Shown: positions 1 to 7,070 of the stretch, piece after piece
Numbering within the stretch: the first letter of the stretch is position 1
Layout of the letters: the number at the start of each line of letters is the position of its first letter
Assembly (NCBI GenBank): GCA_910588095.1
Contig: CAJUQH010000018.1
Span: forward strand, 1-41,802
Direction: 5' to 3'
Origin: an uncultured Eggerthellaceae bacterium
Lineage (GTDB): Bacteria; Actinomycetota; Coriobacteriia; Coriobacteriales; Eggerthellaceae
Length of the DNA: 41,802 nucleotides
The notes under the pieces: generated by a model
Databases searched by the model: none
What the model was told of the DNA's origin: nothing
Seen by the model: the letters and a program-made list of their open reading frames with translations, nothing else
Translations under genes and position numbers: made by a program

Positions 1-2
1 CC

Positions 3-1529
3 ATCCCCAACGCTGGGGGCACGGAAGCCATCGACCAAGACCTCGTCTACCAAGATGAGACGGACGGCAAGTGGTACGTGGACGCATCAAAGCTGCCAGA
101 TTACGCAGGAGAGGATGGACGGGTCGAGCTCACAGCTCGTTGGACTTCCGTCATCAGCGTGGACGTGCCAAGCAGCGTCACGTTCTACGCCGATGTGGTC
201 ACGCAAGGAAACGAGTCACGCGAGGGCTTGGCCTCGAGCGCCTTCGGCCAGAGCAAGGTGGCCAGCCAATCAGAGGTGGGCCTGCGCATAGTGGGCCTTG
301 AGTCCAAGCAAGTGAAGGGCAACGGCTCGACGAGTCTTGGGGCCTCCGACTTACTCAAGAAGGCAGACGGCAGCACCGTATCCGGCACAGATGACAAGCT
401 GTTCAGCTTGTACCCGGCGACTGGTGAGCTCGAAGAGGATGACCTCAAGGACCCAGACGCGACCTCGGCTTCCAAACCAGCTGGTGCCGTCGACTTCTCC
501 CTTGATGACATCCTGCTCGAGAAGTCCTTTGCCGCAGACGAGTTCACCATCCCGGCAGGAGACACCCTTTCGCTCGGCTACCGCCTGAACCTCCAAGAGA
601 CCGACACCGAGCTCGACTACGACAAGCTCTCCGCCCTCAGTGAAGGCGCTTCCGCCTCCATCGCGAACATCAGCTACTGCTTTGCGCTTAATGAGCTAAA
701 TCATGATTTGAATATGTCGACTTCGCCATTGTGGGTTTATAACGATGACCCATCTTTAGGACAAGTTGGAGCATATTGGCTTTCAGATATAAAAGAAGCT
801 GCTTTGGATTTCTCGGCCCGTGTACCTTATTCGATAGATTCTGATGATTTGGAGACCATTGATAATCTGCTCTCCAGCTCACCATATTGGAAGCTTTATA
901 AGGGACTCTATGAAAAAGATGCCATATTTCATGCGCGCCTCGCAGACGGAGCTTGTCTTGAAATGCGCATTATAGGTTTTTGTCAGAGCGATGATGGTTC
1001 TCGCAAAAATGGCATAACCTTCCAATCAATTGGTATTCTCACTCAAAGAATCATGGACAATTCAGTTAATTCTTGGAACCCGGCAGGTTGGACAGACTTC
1101 CCGCAACTTCGCACTCAAATTAGAAGCGGTGGTGACTTTGACCCGGAGCTTGCAAAGATACTGCAAGAGAACTATGGGTACTCTACTGCTAGGACGCCCA
1201 TGAACAACAACGGTGGCCTATCTGGTCCCTCAGCTTGCAAAGTATTTATCCTCAGTTCATACGAGGTTTTTGGGTATGCGGGCATTCCGTCACTCTCTTG
1301 GGATAACAGACAGGAGGCGTATCCTTCTAGTGCTACGATGCGCCATCGATACCGATACTATGCTGATGGAGGATCTACTATCAAACAGTTTGAAGGCGCT
1401 CCGTGTGCATGGTGGCTAAGAAGTGCCATTAATAGCCAGGTTACATGGGGTAGCGTTGGAGCTGATGGCAATATGCTTAATAGTGTCATCAATAAGAACT
1501 GCGGAGTTGCCCCCTGCTTTTCGCTATAG
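3..1529 (+). CDS. Surface-type protein with C-terminal DUF6273-like domain (5' truncated)
   Basis: The reading frame is open from the left edge, so the N-terminus lies outside the window and at least 508 residues are present here. The last ~150 residues show a WWLRS block, a G-x-DG strand and a GVAPCFSL end, the pattern of DUF6273 domains, which end many secreted or surface proteins of gut Actinobacteria and Firmicutes. The motif EVFGYAG preceded by ILSSY is also typical. The upstream half is acidic and Ser/Thr-rich with beta-type segments and no recognised enzyme motif. Base composition changes abruptly near 690: the 5' part is GC-rich like the rest of the window, while the DUF6273 part is clearly AT-richer with different codon choice. 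Function is unknown; a role in adhesion or surface binding is only a guess. The domain name is from memory of the family. Confidence 0.8.
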   Translation: MPNAGGTEAIDQDLVYQDETDGKWYVDASKLPDYAGEDGRVELTARWTSVISVDVPSSVTFYADVVTQGNESREGLASSAFGQSKVASQSEVGLRIVGLESKQVKGNGSTSLGASDLLKKADGSTVSGTDDKLFSLYPATGELEEDDLKDPDATSASKPAGAVDFSLDDILLEKSFAADEFTIPAGDTLSLGYRLNLQETDTELDYDKLSALSEGASASIANISYCFALNELNHDLNMSTSPLWVYNDDPSLGQVGAYWLSDIKEAALDFSARVPYSIDSDDLETIDNLLSSSPYWKLYKGLYEKDAIFHARLADGACLEMRIIGFCQSDDGSRKNGITFQSIGILTQRIMDNSVNSWNPAGWTDFPQLRTQIRSGGDFDPELAKILQENYGYSTARTPMNNNGGLSGPSACKVFILSSYEVFGYAGIPSLSWDNRQEAYPSSATMRHRYRYYADGGSTIKQFEGAPCAWWLRSAINSQVTWGSVGADGNMLNSVINKNCGVAPCFSL

Positions 1530-1623
1530 CAATCAACGCCCATCATCGCTTACGCGAGAAATAAACAAGTACTGTGATTAGGAGACATGCCTCGCTCACA
1601 GTGCCAATAGGACTTGCAGCTAA

Positions 1624-1777
1624 GCGGCACCAGCCATGGGCGCGAGGGTGACTCGTGACAGCGCTCCTGCTTCCAGCGAGCGAAGCGAGCGCGTATGAAA
1701 GCTGAAACGAGCGAGCGCAGTGGCCCGCAAGGGCCGCAAGCGGAGCGTGGAGCCCGAGCGCCCATAGCTGGTGCCGC
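1624..1777. repeat. Folded element closed by 20-bp inverted repeats with internal hairpins
   Basis: The arms 1624-1643 (GCGGCACCAGCCATGGGCGC) and 1758-1777 are inverted copies with one mismatch. Inside are three more hairpins: CGAG/CTCG around 1645-1657; a longer one at 1661-1692 built from GCGCTC/GAGCGC and GCTTC/GAAGC; and GGCCC-GCAA-GGGCC at 1722-1735, a GNRA-type loop. The result is a multi-branched fold of about 155 nt. It could be a structured RNA, a MITE-like non-autonomous element or a REP-type repeat. No ORF with a ribosome binding site lies inside. Confidence 0.6.
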
Positions 1778-1795
1778 ACCGAAGATAGAGCAAAG

Positions 1796-1816
1796 CGGAA
1801 GCTAAACGCTTCCGTT
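1796..1816 (+). terminator. Hairpin resembling a terminator
   Basis: CGGAAGC (1796-1802), a 5-nt loop and GCTTCCG (1808-1814) form a perfect 7-bp stem followed by TTCCCTTC. The U-tract is weak. It would end transcription coming from the DUF6273 gene or from the folded element upstream. Confidence 0.4.
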
Positions 1817-1819
1817 CCC

Positions 1820-1866
1820 TTCACTGGATTCTTCGACTTCGCGCTACACGTTCCACTCAGAATGAC
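1820..1866. repeat. Possible dispersed genomic repeat
   Basis: The segment starts TGGATTCTTCGAC and ends CACTCAGAATGAC. This resembles the widespread GGATCCTTCGAC...CTCAGGATGAC type of intergenic repeat seen in many gut bacterial genomes. The match is from memory only and no second copy was found in this window. Confidence 0.3.
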
Positions 1867-1910
1867 GGGCGCGGCATCCGTCGCACCCACGACGCCGCCA
1901 AGACAAAAAG

Positions 1911-1939
1911 TTGCACGCACACGGGGGTAACGGTAGAAT
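1911..1939 (+). promoter_or_regulatory. Sigma-70-type promoter for spoVS
   Basis: A -35 box TTGCAC (1911-1916) and a -10 box TAGAAT (1934-1939) are separated by exactly 17 bp. Transcription would start near 1946 and leave a leader of about 120 nt before spoVS. Confidence 0.7.
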
Positions 1940-1940
1940 A

Positions 1941-2005
1941 GCCTCTGCATTCAAAAGAGGCCCTACACAGGCGGAACCGCTGCCCTCACAGGGCAGGGCC
2001 GCCCG
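1941..2005 (+). other. Structured 5' leader of spoVS
   Basis: Two stems follow the promoter: GCCTCT (1941-1946) with AGAGGC (1956-1961), and a compound stem in which GGCGG (1970-1974) pairs with CCGCC (1999-2003) around an inner perfect hairpin TGCCCT-CAC-AGGGCA (1981-1995). No U-tract follows, so it is not an obvious terminator. It may stabilise the transcript or be regulatory; no known riboswitch was recognised. Confidence 0.45.
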
Positions 2006-2066
2006 ATGCGGCACAACAACGAACTTGAATCGCAGCAACTAACGAGCAACGTAGACGGAGTACAAC

Positions 2067-2408
2067 GTGTCGACGGACAACGCCAGAACCGAGATCGGGT
2101 GCCTCAAGGTATCCTCCAAGTCGTCCCCCGCATCGGTAGCGGGCGCTATCGCCGGCATGATCAAGGACGGCTCGACCGTCGAGATCCAGGCCGTCGGGGC
2201 CGGCGCCGTCAACCAGGCCGTCAAAGCCATCGCCATATCGCGGGGGTTCCTTTCGCCCATCGGCATCGAGATAGCCTGCGTGCCGGCGTTCGCCGACATC
2301 GTCATCGACGGCGAGTATCGCACCGCCATCCGCTTCAGCGTCGAGCGCCGCACGGGTGCCCTTTCCGACGCTGCCGCCATCCCGCTGGCCGAAGCCGTCA
2401 GCGCCTAG
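2067..2408 (+). CDS. spoVS: Stage V sporulation protein S family (Alba-like)
   Basis: The 113-residue product carries the SpoVS signature almost throughout: LKVSSKSSPASVAGAIAGM, then EIQAVGAGAVNQAVKAIAI and IDGEYRTAIRFSVE. In Bacillus SpoVS affects septation and spore coat assembly; the fold is Alba-like and nucleic-acid binding is suspected. The start is GTG at 2067 with GGAG at 2057-2060. The N-terminus is about 10 residues longer than the compact Bacillus form. Non-sporulating bacteria often keep the gene beside RNA-metabolism genes, as here with miaB and miaA. Its function in such hosts is not established. Confidence 0.93.
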   Translation: MSTDNARTEIGCLKVSSKSSPASVAGAIAGMIKDGSTVEIQAVGAGAVNQAVKAIAISRGFLSPIGIEIACVPAFADIVIDGEYRTAIRFSVERRTGALSDAAAIPLAEAVSA

Positions 2409-2433
2409 CCGCGACCCCGTGCTGCCAGCTGCC

Positions 2434-3798
2434 ATGGCGCCGACGTTCCAAGGGCTCGCCTTCCACACGGTGACCTTCGGTTGCCAGATGAACAAGCACG
2501 ACTCCGAGCGCATGGCCGGCATGCTCGAAGCGCTGGGGGCGCATCCGGTCGGATCCATCGAGGATGCCGACATCGTGGTGTTCGTGACCTGCTGCGTGCG
2601 GGAGGCGGCCGACACGCGGCTCTACGGCCAGGTGGCATCGCTGAAGAACCTGCCCTTGCGCCCTGGCACGCCGCTGCAGAAGCGGCTCGTAGCCGTGGGG
2701 GGCTGCATCGGCCAGCGCGACCGCGAGCGGCTGTGCGAGCAGCTGCCCCACGTCGATGCCGTGTTCGGCACACACAACATCGGCTCGCTGCCGCAGCTGC
2801 TGGCGCGCGCCATCGCCCAGGGACCCGGCCAGGTGGAGGTGCTGGAGGCCAGCGAGGCGTTCGCCTGCGACCTGCCCACCGACCGCGAGCACAGCTGGGC
2901 GGCGTGGCTGCCCATAGCCATCGGGTGCGACAACTTCTGCTCCTATTGCATCGTGCCCTACGTGCGCGGGCGCGAGAAGTCGCGCATGCTGGAAGACATC
3001 GTGGCCGAGGCCGAAGGCTACGTGGCCGCTGGGGTGCGCGAGATAACCCTGCTCGGCCAGAACGTGAACTCCTACGGCCGCGACCTGTACGGCCAGCCCC
3101 GCTTCGACGAGCTGCTCGACGCGGTGGACGCCACGGGCATCGAACGGCTGCGCTTCGCCACGAGCCACCCGAAGGACCTCACCGACGGCGTCATAAGCCG
3201 GTTCGCCACGCTGCGCTCGCTCATGCCGGCGCTGCACCTGCCCGTGCAGTCGGGCAGCGACCGCATCTTGCAGGCCATGAACCGCTGCTACACCGCCGAG
3301 CACTACCGCGGCCTTGTGCGCAAGCTGCGCGAGGCGCGGCCCGACATCGCCCTTTCCACCGATGTCATCGTGGGGTTCCCCGGCGAGACCGAGGAGGACT
3401 TCGAGGCCACGTACCGCCTCATCGACGAGGTGGGCTACAACCAGGTGTTCACGTTCATCTACTCGCGCCGCGAGGGCACGCCCGCCGCGAAGCTGGACGA
3501 CCCTACGCCGCCCGAGGTCATCCAGGAGCGCTTCGAGCGGCTGGTCGACCTGGTGCAACGCCGCTCCTTCGAGCTGAACCAGCCCTACGTGGGCCGCACG
3601 CTGCCCGTGCTGATAGAAGGCGCTTCGAAGCGCGACAGCGCCGTGCTGGCAGGGAAGGACCCGTACAACAACACCGTGCACGCGCCGGTGCCTGACGGCG
3701 GCGACGCCGAAGCGCTGGCGGGCACCGTGGTAGACGTGGCCGTGGACCAGGCCCGCACCTGGTACCTTTCCGGCGAGGTGGCAGCCGCTCATGGCTGA
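2434..3798 (+). CDS. miaB: tRNA-2-methylthio-N6-dimethylallyladenosine synthase
   Basis: This radical-SAM methylthiotransferase adds the 2-methylthio group to i6A37 of tRNAs reading UNN codons. Visible parts are the N-terminal MTTase domain with three cluster cysteines (FGCQMN, TCCVREAAD, GGCIGQRD), the radical-SAM CxxxCxxC motif (CDNFCSYC), the conserved ATSHPKDL and LHLPVQSGS blocks, and a C-terminal TRAM domain. ATG at 2434 gives 454 residues; GTG at 2419 is also in frame and neither has a clear Shine-Dalgarno, so the start is uncertain by five codons. It begins 25 nt after spoVS and its stop overlaps the start of miaA, which supplies its substrate. Confidence 0.95.
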   Translation: MAPTFQGLAFHTVTFGCQMNKHDSERMAGMLEALGAHPVGSIEDADIVVFVTCCVREAADTRLYGQVASLKNLPLRPGTPLQKRLVAVGGCIGQRDRERLCEQLPHVDAVFGTHNIGSLPQLLARAIAQGPGQVEVLEASEAFACDLPTDREHSWAAWLPIAIGCDNFCSYCIVPYVRGREKSRMLEDIVAEAEGYVAAGVREITLLGQNVNSYGRDLYGQPRFDELLDAVDATGIERLRFATSHPKDLTDGVISRFATLRSLMPALHLPVQSGSDRILQAMNRCYTAEHYRGLVRKLREARPDIALSTDVIVGFPGETEEDFEATYRLIDEVGYNQVFTFIYSRREGTPAAKLDDPTPPEVIQERFERLVDLVQRRSFELNQPYVGRTLPVLIEGASKRDSAVLAGKDPYNNTVHAPVPDGGDAEALAGTVVDVAVDQARTWYLSGEVAAAHG

Positions 3799-4759
3799 GC
3801 CGGCGCCGCCTTCGCAGCCGGTCATCGCGGTGGTGGGCCCTACCGCCTCGGGCAAGAGCGCGGTGGCCCAGGCCGTGGCGCTGGCGCTGGAAGGCGAGGT
3901 GGTCAGCGCCGACTCCATGCAGGTGTACCGCGGCATGGACATCGGCACGGGGAAGGTGCCCGTGGCCGAGCGGCACGTGCCGCACCATGGCCTCGACTTG
4001 GTCGATCCTGGCGAGGCCTATTCTGCCGCCCTGTTCCAAAGCTATGCGCGCGAGGCCTTCGCTGCCATCGACGGCCGCGGCAAGCGGGTCGTGCTGGCTG
4101 GGGGCACCGGCTTCTACGTGCGCGCCGCCCTGGACGACTTCCGCTTCCCAGCGGGCGAGCAGGTGGGCAACCCCGTGCGCGAGCGCTGGCAGCGCTATGC
4201 CGACGAGCACGGCCCGCGCGCGCTATGGGAGCGTCTGGCCGAGCGCGACCCCGAAAGCGCCGAGCTCATCCATCCCAACAACGCCGTGCGCGTGGTGCGC
4301 GCCCTCGAGCTGCTGGAGGAAGGCGCCAGCTACGCGCGGCAGAAGGAGGGCTTCGCCACGGTGGAGCCCTGGGCGCCCGCGATTTGGGTGGGCCTTGCCG
4401 TGGACCCAGAGCGGCTGGCGGCACGCATCGACGCACGGGTGGACGCCATGTTCGGCGAAGGCCTGGTGGGCGAGGTGCAGGGGCTGCTCGACCGCGGCTT
4501 CGAACAGGGGATCACGGCGCCTGCTGCCATCGGGTACAAGGAAGTGGTGGCTGCCCTTCAGGGCGGCTGCACCCTCGACGAGGCTCGCGAGGCCATCAAG
4601 GCGGCCACGCGCCGCTATGCCAAGCGCCAGCGCACGTGGTTCAGGGCCGACAAGCGCATAAGCTGGTTCGACGCCGATGACGTCGACGACCCGCAAGGCT
4701 TCGCGAGCTTAGCCGAGCGCATCGTCGGCCACGTGTGCGCTGGCGCCCCTTGCTCCTGA
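3791..4759 (+). CDS. miaA: tRNA dimethylallyltransferase
   Basis: It transfers the dimethylallyl group from DMAPP to N6 of A37 in tRNA, the step before MiaB. The product has 322 residues, the usual length. It opens with the P-loop VGPTASGKSAVA, followed by SADSMQVYRGMDIGTGK, GGTGFYV, and the AIGYKEV and TRRYAKRQRTWFR signature near the C-terminus. The start codon lies inside the last codons of miaB (8-nt overlap), indicating translational coupling. The two enzymes form a complete ms2i6A pathway apart from other i6A modifiers. Confidence 0.96.
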   Translation: MAEPAPPSQPVIAVVGPTASGKSAVAQAVALALEGEVVSADSMQVYRGMDIGTGKVPVAERHVPHHGLDLVDPGEAYSAALFQSYAREAFAAIDGRGKRVVLAGGTGFYVRAALDDFRFPAGEQVGNPVRERWQRYADEHGPRALWERLAERDPESAELIHPNNAVRVVRALELLEEGASYARQKEGFATVEPWAPAIWVGLAVDPERLAARIDARVDAMFGEGLVGEVQGLLDRGFEQGITAPAAIGYKEVVAALQGGCTLDEAREAIKAATRRYAKRQRTWFRADKRISWFDADDVDDPQGFASLAERIVGHVCAGAPCS

Positions 4760-4833
4760 CCTCATCGAGTGATAAGCTGCTCGCTACAGCTTCCCGCCAG
4801 GGAAGGATCGCGCGAGCAAGGAGGGCTGCGGAC

Positions 4834-4845
4834 ATGCGCATGTAG
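4834..4845 (+). CDS. Candidate three-codon upstream ORF (M-R-M) before hflX
   Basis: A strong Shine-Dalgarno AAGGAGG (4818-4824) is followed after 9 nt by ATG-CGC-ATG-TAG. The hflX start is 52 nt downstream with its own AAGGAG. A hairpin CTTCCC/GGGAAG lies just upstream (about 4790-4804). Very short leader ORFs precede some ribosome-rescue and antibiotic-response genes, including hflX-type genes, so translation here could be regulatory. There is no proof of expression, and the ribosome binding site could be coincidental. Confidence 0.35.
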   Translation: MRM

Positions 4846-4897
4846 GGCGACCCCGATACCACTGTCACCCTTTCCTGCATAGAAGGAGCATATCGCC

Positions 4898-6241
4898 ATG
4901 TCCGAACCTTACTCCGTCATCACCCGCGGCCCGCGCACCGGCGAGCCGACCTCCCGCGAGCGTGCCGTGCTCGTGGGCATCGAGCGCCCGGGCAGCCCTT
5001 GGTCGCTCGAATCGTCGCTGGGCGAGCTGGAGCGCCTGGCCAACACCGCCGGCGCCGACACGGTAGCCGTGACCTCGCAGCGCCTCGAAGCGCCGAACCC
5101 CCGCACCTTCATCGGCAGCGGCAAGGCCGAGGAAGTGGCCGAACTGGCGCGGTCCCACAAGGCCGACCTGGTCATATTCGACGACGAGCTGACGCCCACC
5201 CAGCAATCGAACCTCGAGCGCACCATGGACCGCTCGGTGAAGGTCATCGACCGCACCGCGCTCATCCTGGACATATTCGCCCTGCACGCCACGAGCAAGG
5301 AAGGCCGCCTGCAGGTGCGCCTGGCCCAGAACCAGTACCTCTACCCGCGGCTGCGCGGCATGTGGGCCCACCTGGCCTCGAACCGCATGGGCGGCGGGGT
5401 GGGGTCGCGCTTCGGCGAGGGCGAGAGCCAGCTGGAGGTGGACCGCCGCATGGTGCGCAAGCGCATCACGGCCATCAAGCGCGAGCTCGAGCATGTGAGC
5501 GAGGTGCGCCGGGTGCAGCGCGAGGGCAGGGCCCGCAGCGGCGTGTTCAAGGTGGCGCTGGCTGGCTACACCAACGCGGGCAAGTCGAGCCTCATCAACC
5601 GCCTGTGCGGCAGCGACGTGCTGAGCTACGACAAGCTGTTCGCCACGCTGGATTCCACCACGCGCAAGCTCGTGCTGCCCGAGGGGCGCACCATCACGGT
5701 CACCGACACCGTGGGGTTCATCCAGAAGCTTCCGACCACCCTCGTTGAGGCGTTCAAGTCGACCCTTGACGAGATAACCGGGGCCGACCTGGTGCTGCAT
5801 GTGGTGGACAGCTCGTCAGCCGAGGCTGACGACCAGGTGCAGGCCGTCCATGACGTGCTCGGTCAGATAGGCGCCCAGGGCATACCCTCTGTCATGGTGC
5901 TCAACAAGGCCGACCTGCTCGATGGCGCCCGCATCGAGGCCCTACGGCAGCGCTTCCCGCTGGCCCAGATGGTTTCGGCGCGCACGGGCGAGGGCATCGA
6001 TGCGCTGATGGATCGCATCGCCTTGGCGGCAGCCGCAGCTGACGAGCTCATGGAAGTGGTGATCCCCTTCGAGAGGGGCGGCCTGGTGTCGCAGGCGCAC
6101 GAGCAATGCCACATCATCGCCAAGTCGCACGAGGAAGGCGGCACGCGCTTGCAGATGCAAGTGCCCCGAAGCCTTGTCGAGGCGTTCAGGCCCTATGAGA
6201 TGGGAAGGGGAGAGGGACCCCAAGAAGGGGAGCAGCGCTAG
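4898..6241 (+). CDS. hflX: GTPase HflX
   Basis: HflX is a 50S-binding GTPase that splits stalled ribosomes under heat or antibiotic stress. The 447-residue product shows the N-terminal HflX domain (ERPGSP, then TFIGSGKAEEVAEL and IFDDELTPTQQSNLE), the glycine-rich linker region with RRMVRKRI, and the G domain: G1 GYTNAGKSSL, G3 DTVGFIQKLP, G4 NKAD. A C-terminal domain follows. The ATG at 4898 has AAGGAG at 4883-4888. It is separated from miaA by 138 nt, which contain the candidate leader ORF, so it may have its own control. It converges on lexA with a few bases of overlap at the 3' ends. Confidence 0.95.
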   Translation: MSEPYSVITRGPRTGEPTSRERAVLVGIERPGSPWSLESSLGELERLANTAGADTVAVTSQRLEAPNPRTFIGSGKAEEVAELARSHKADLVIFDDELTPTQQSNLERTMDRSVKVIDRTALILDIFALHATSKEGRLQVRLAQNQYLYPRLRGMWAHLASNRMGGGVGSRFGEGESQLEVDRRMVRKRITAIKRELEHVSEVRRVQREGRARSGVFKVALAGYTNAGKSSLINRLCGSDVLSYDKLFATLDSTTRKLVLPEGRTITVTDTVGFIQKLPTTLVEAFKSTLDEITGADLVLHVVDSSSAEADDQVQAVHDVLGQIGAQGIPSVMVLNKADLLDGARIEALRQRFPLAQMVSARTGEGIDALMDRIALAAAAADELMEVVIPFERGGLVSQAHEQCHIIAKSHEEGGTRLQMQVPRSLVEAFRPYEMGRGEGPQEGEQR

Positions 6242-6867
6242 AGGCGGCGGAACACCGCCACCACCTTGCCGGCCAGCGAGCAATCCTCCACGATGATGGG
6301 TTCCATGGACGAGTTCTCCGGCTGGAGGCGGATGCAGTCCTTCTCCTTGTAGAAGCGCTTGACGGTGGCGCCGTCATCGACGATGGCCACCACGATGTCG
6401 CCGTTGTCGGCCACCGCCTGCTCCTTCACCACCACGTAGTCGCCGTCGTTGATGCCGGCTTCCACCATGCTGTCGCCGCGCACCGACAGCATGAACGACG
6501 CTGAGTCGCCCACGATGTCGACGGGCATGGATATAGTGTCGGTGATGTTCTCTTCCGCTAGGATGGGCGTTCCCGCCGCGACGGAGCCCACCAGGGGCAG
6601 GTTGAGCATGGTGCTGTAGCCGCTCGATGCCACGGCGGCATCGTCGTCGAGCGGGTAGGTGAGCGCGATGGAGCGCGACTTGAGCGGGTCGCGCTTGATG
6701 TAGCCCTTCTCCTCCAGCGCCTTCAGGTGCACGTGCACGGTAGAGGGCGAGGATAGCCCGAGCGCCTGGCACACCTCGCGCACCGTGGGCCCGTAGCCCT
6801 TGTCGCGCACGCAATCCTCGATGCAGTCGAGCACGGCTTGCTGCCGGCGGGTGATCTTGAGGGCCAT
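6238..6867 (-). CDS. lexA: LexA SOS-response repressor
   Basis: The 209-residue product has an N-terminal winged helix (TRRQQAVLDCIEDCV, then SSPSTVHVHLKALEEKGYI) and a C-terminal S24 autoprotease domain. The cleavage Ala-Gly lies in SVAAGTPI, the catalytic Ser in RGDSM, and the Lys in DGATVKRF. ATG at 6867 is preceded by GGAG and gives the normal family length; the longer upstream frame would read through the promoter and operator. Two SOS boxes overlap its promoter, so it is autoregulated. It diverges from nrdR, a common actinobacterial arrangement. Its 3' end overlaps the 3' end of hflX by 4 nt. Confidence 0.96.
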   Translation of the reverse strand: MALKITRRQQAVLDCIEDCVRDKGYGPTVREVCQALGLSSPSTVHVHLKALEEKGYIKRDPLKSRSIALTYPLDDDAAVASSGYSTMLNLPLVGSVAAGTPILAEENITDTISMPVDIVGDSASFMLSVRGDSMVEAGINDGDYVVVKEQAVADNGDIVVAIVDDGATVKRFYKEKDCIRLQPENSSMEPIIVEDCSLAGKVVAVFRRL

Positions 6868-6907
6868 GGGTGCTCCTTCCGCGCCGAGCCGCAAGGCCAG
6901 GCGATAT

Positions 6908-6947
6908 GAACCTTTGTTCGTCCTATTATTACCACGAACAAAGGTTC
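6908..6947. promoter_or_regulatory. Two LexA (SOS) boxes in inverted arrangement
   Basis: GAACCTTTGTTCGT (6908-6921) and ACGAACAAAGGTTC (6934-6947) are exact inverted copies. Each contains GAAC-N4-GTTC, the core of the Gram-positive SOS box CGAAC-N4-GTTCG. Their centres are 28 bp apart. One lies in the spacer of the lexA promoter and the other just after the -10 box, the expected positions for repression. Confidence 0.85.
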
Positions 6948-6954
6948 CCCGCAA
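6926..6954 (-). promoter_or_regulatory. lexA promoter
   Basis: On the - strand a -35 box TTGCGG (6949-6954) and a -10 box TAATAA (6926-6931) are 17 bp apart. The start of transcription would fall near 6919, inside the second SOS box. Confidence 0.65.
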
Positions 6955-7014
6955 GGACAACCGGGCAAAAAGATGCCCGCTACCTGATATTCATGGCGCG
7001 CTTCGGGCACGCAA

Positions 7015-7030
7015 CCACTATATATTGTAT
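7015..7030. promoter_or_regulatory. Putative NrdR box upstream of nrdR
   Basis: CCACTATATATTGTAT matches 14 of 16 positions of the NrdR-box consensus acaCwAtATaTwGtgt as I recall it. NrdR boxes usually occur as pairs on ribonucleotide reductase promoters. Only one good copy is seen here; a second at the usual spacing upstream is weak. Its location 41 bp before nrdR suggests autoregulation. Confidence 0.5.
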
Positions 7031-7070
7031 GATAGGGCGATACGAAGCCCAAGGAAGGAGCCGCGAGGCC

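Larger units (their letters stand above)
1530..1910. other. Intergenic region rich in dyads, no gene seen
   Basis: No supported coding frame. The stretch holds an inverted repeat ACTGTGA/TCACAGT (1571-1577 with 1596-1602), the large folded element at 1624-1777, a terminator-like hairpin at 1796-1814 and a sequence resembling a dispersed repeat at about 1820-1866. It separates the DUF6273 gene from the spoVS promoter. Confidence 0.6.

Noticed and set aside
1380..1529. The DUF6273 end as the variable region of a diversity-generating retroelement
   Set aside because: No reverse transcriptase, no template repeat and no accessory gene is present in the window.
1543..1950. A 135-codon - strand open frame in the gap before spoVS
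   Set aside because: It overlaps the folded element and the spoVS promoter, has no ribosome binding site and no recognisable composition of a protein.
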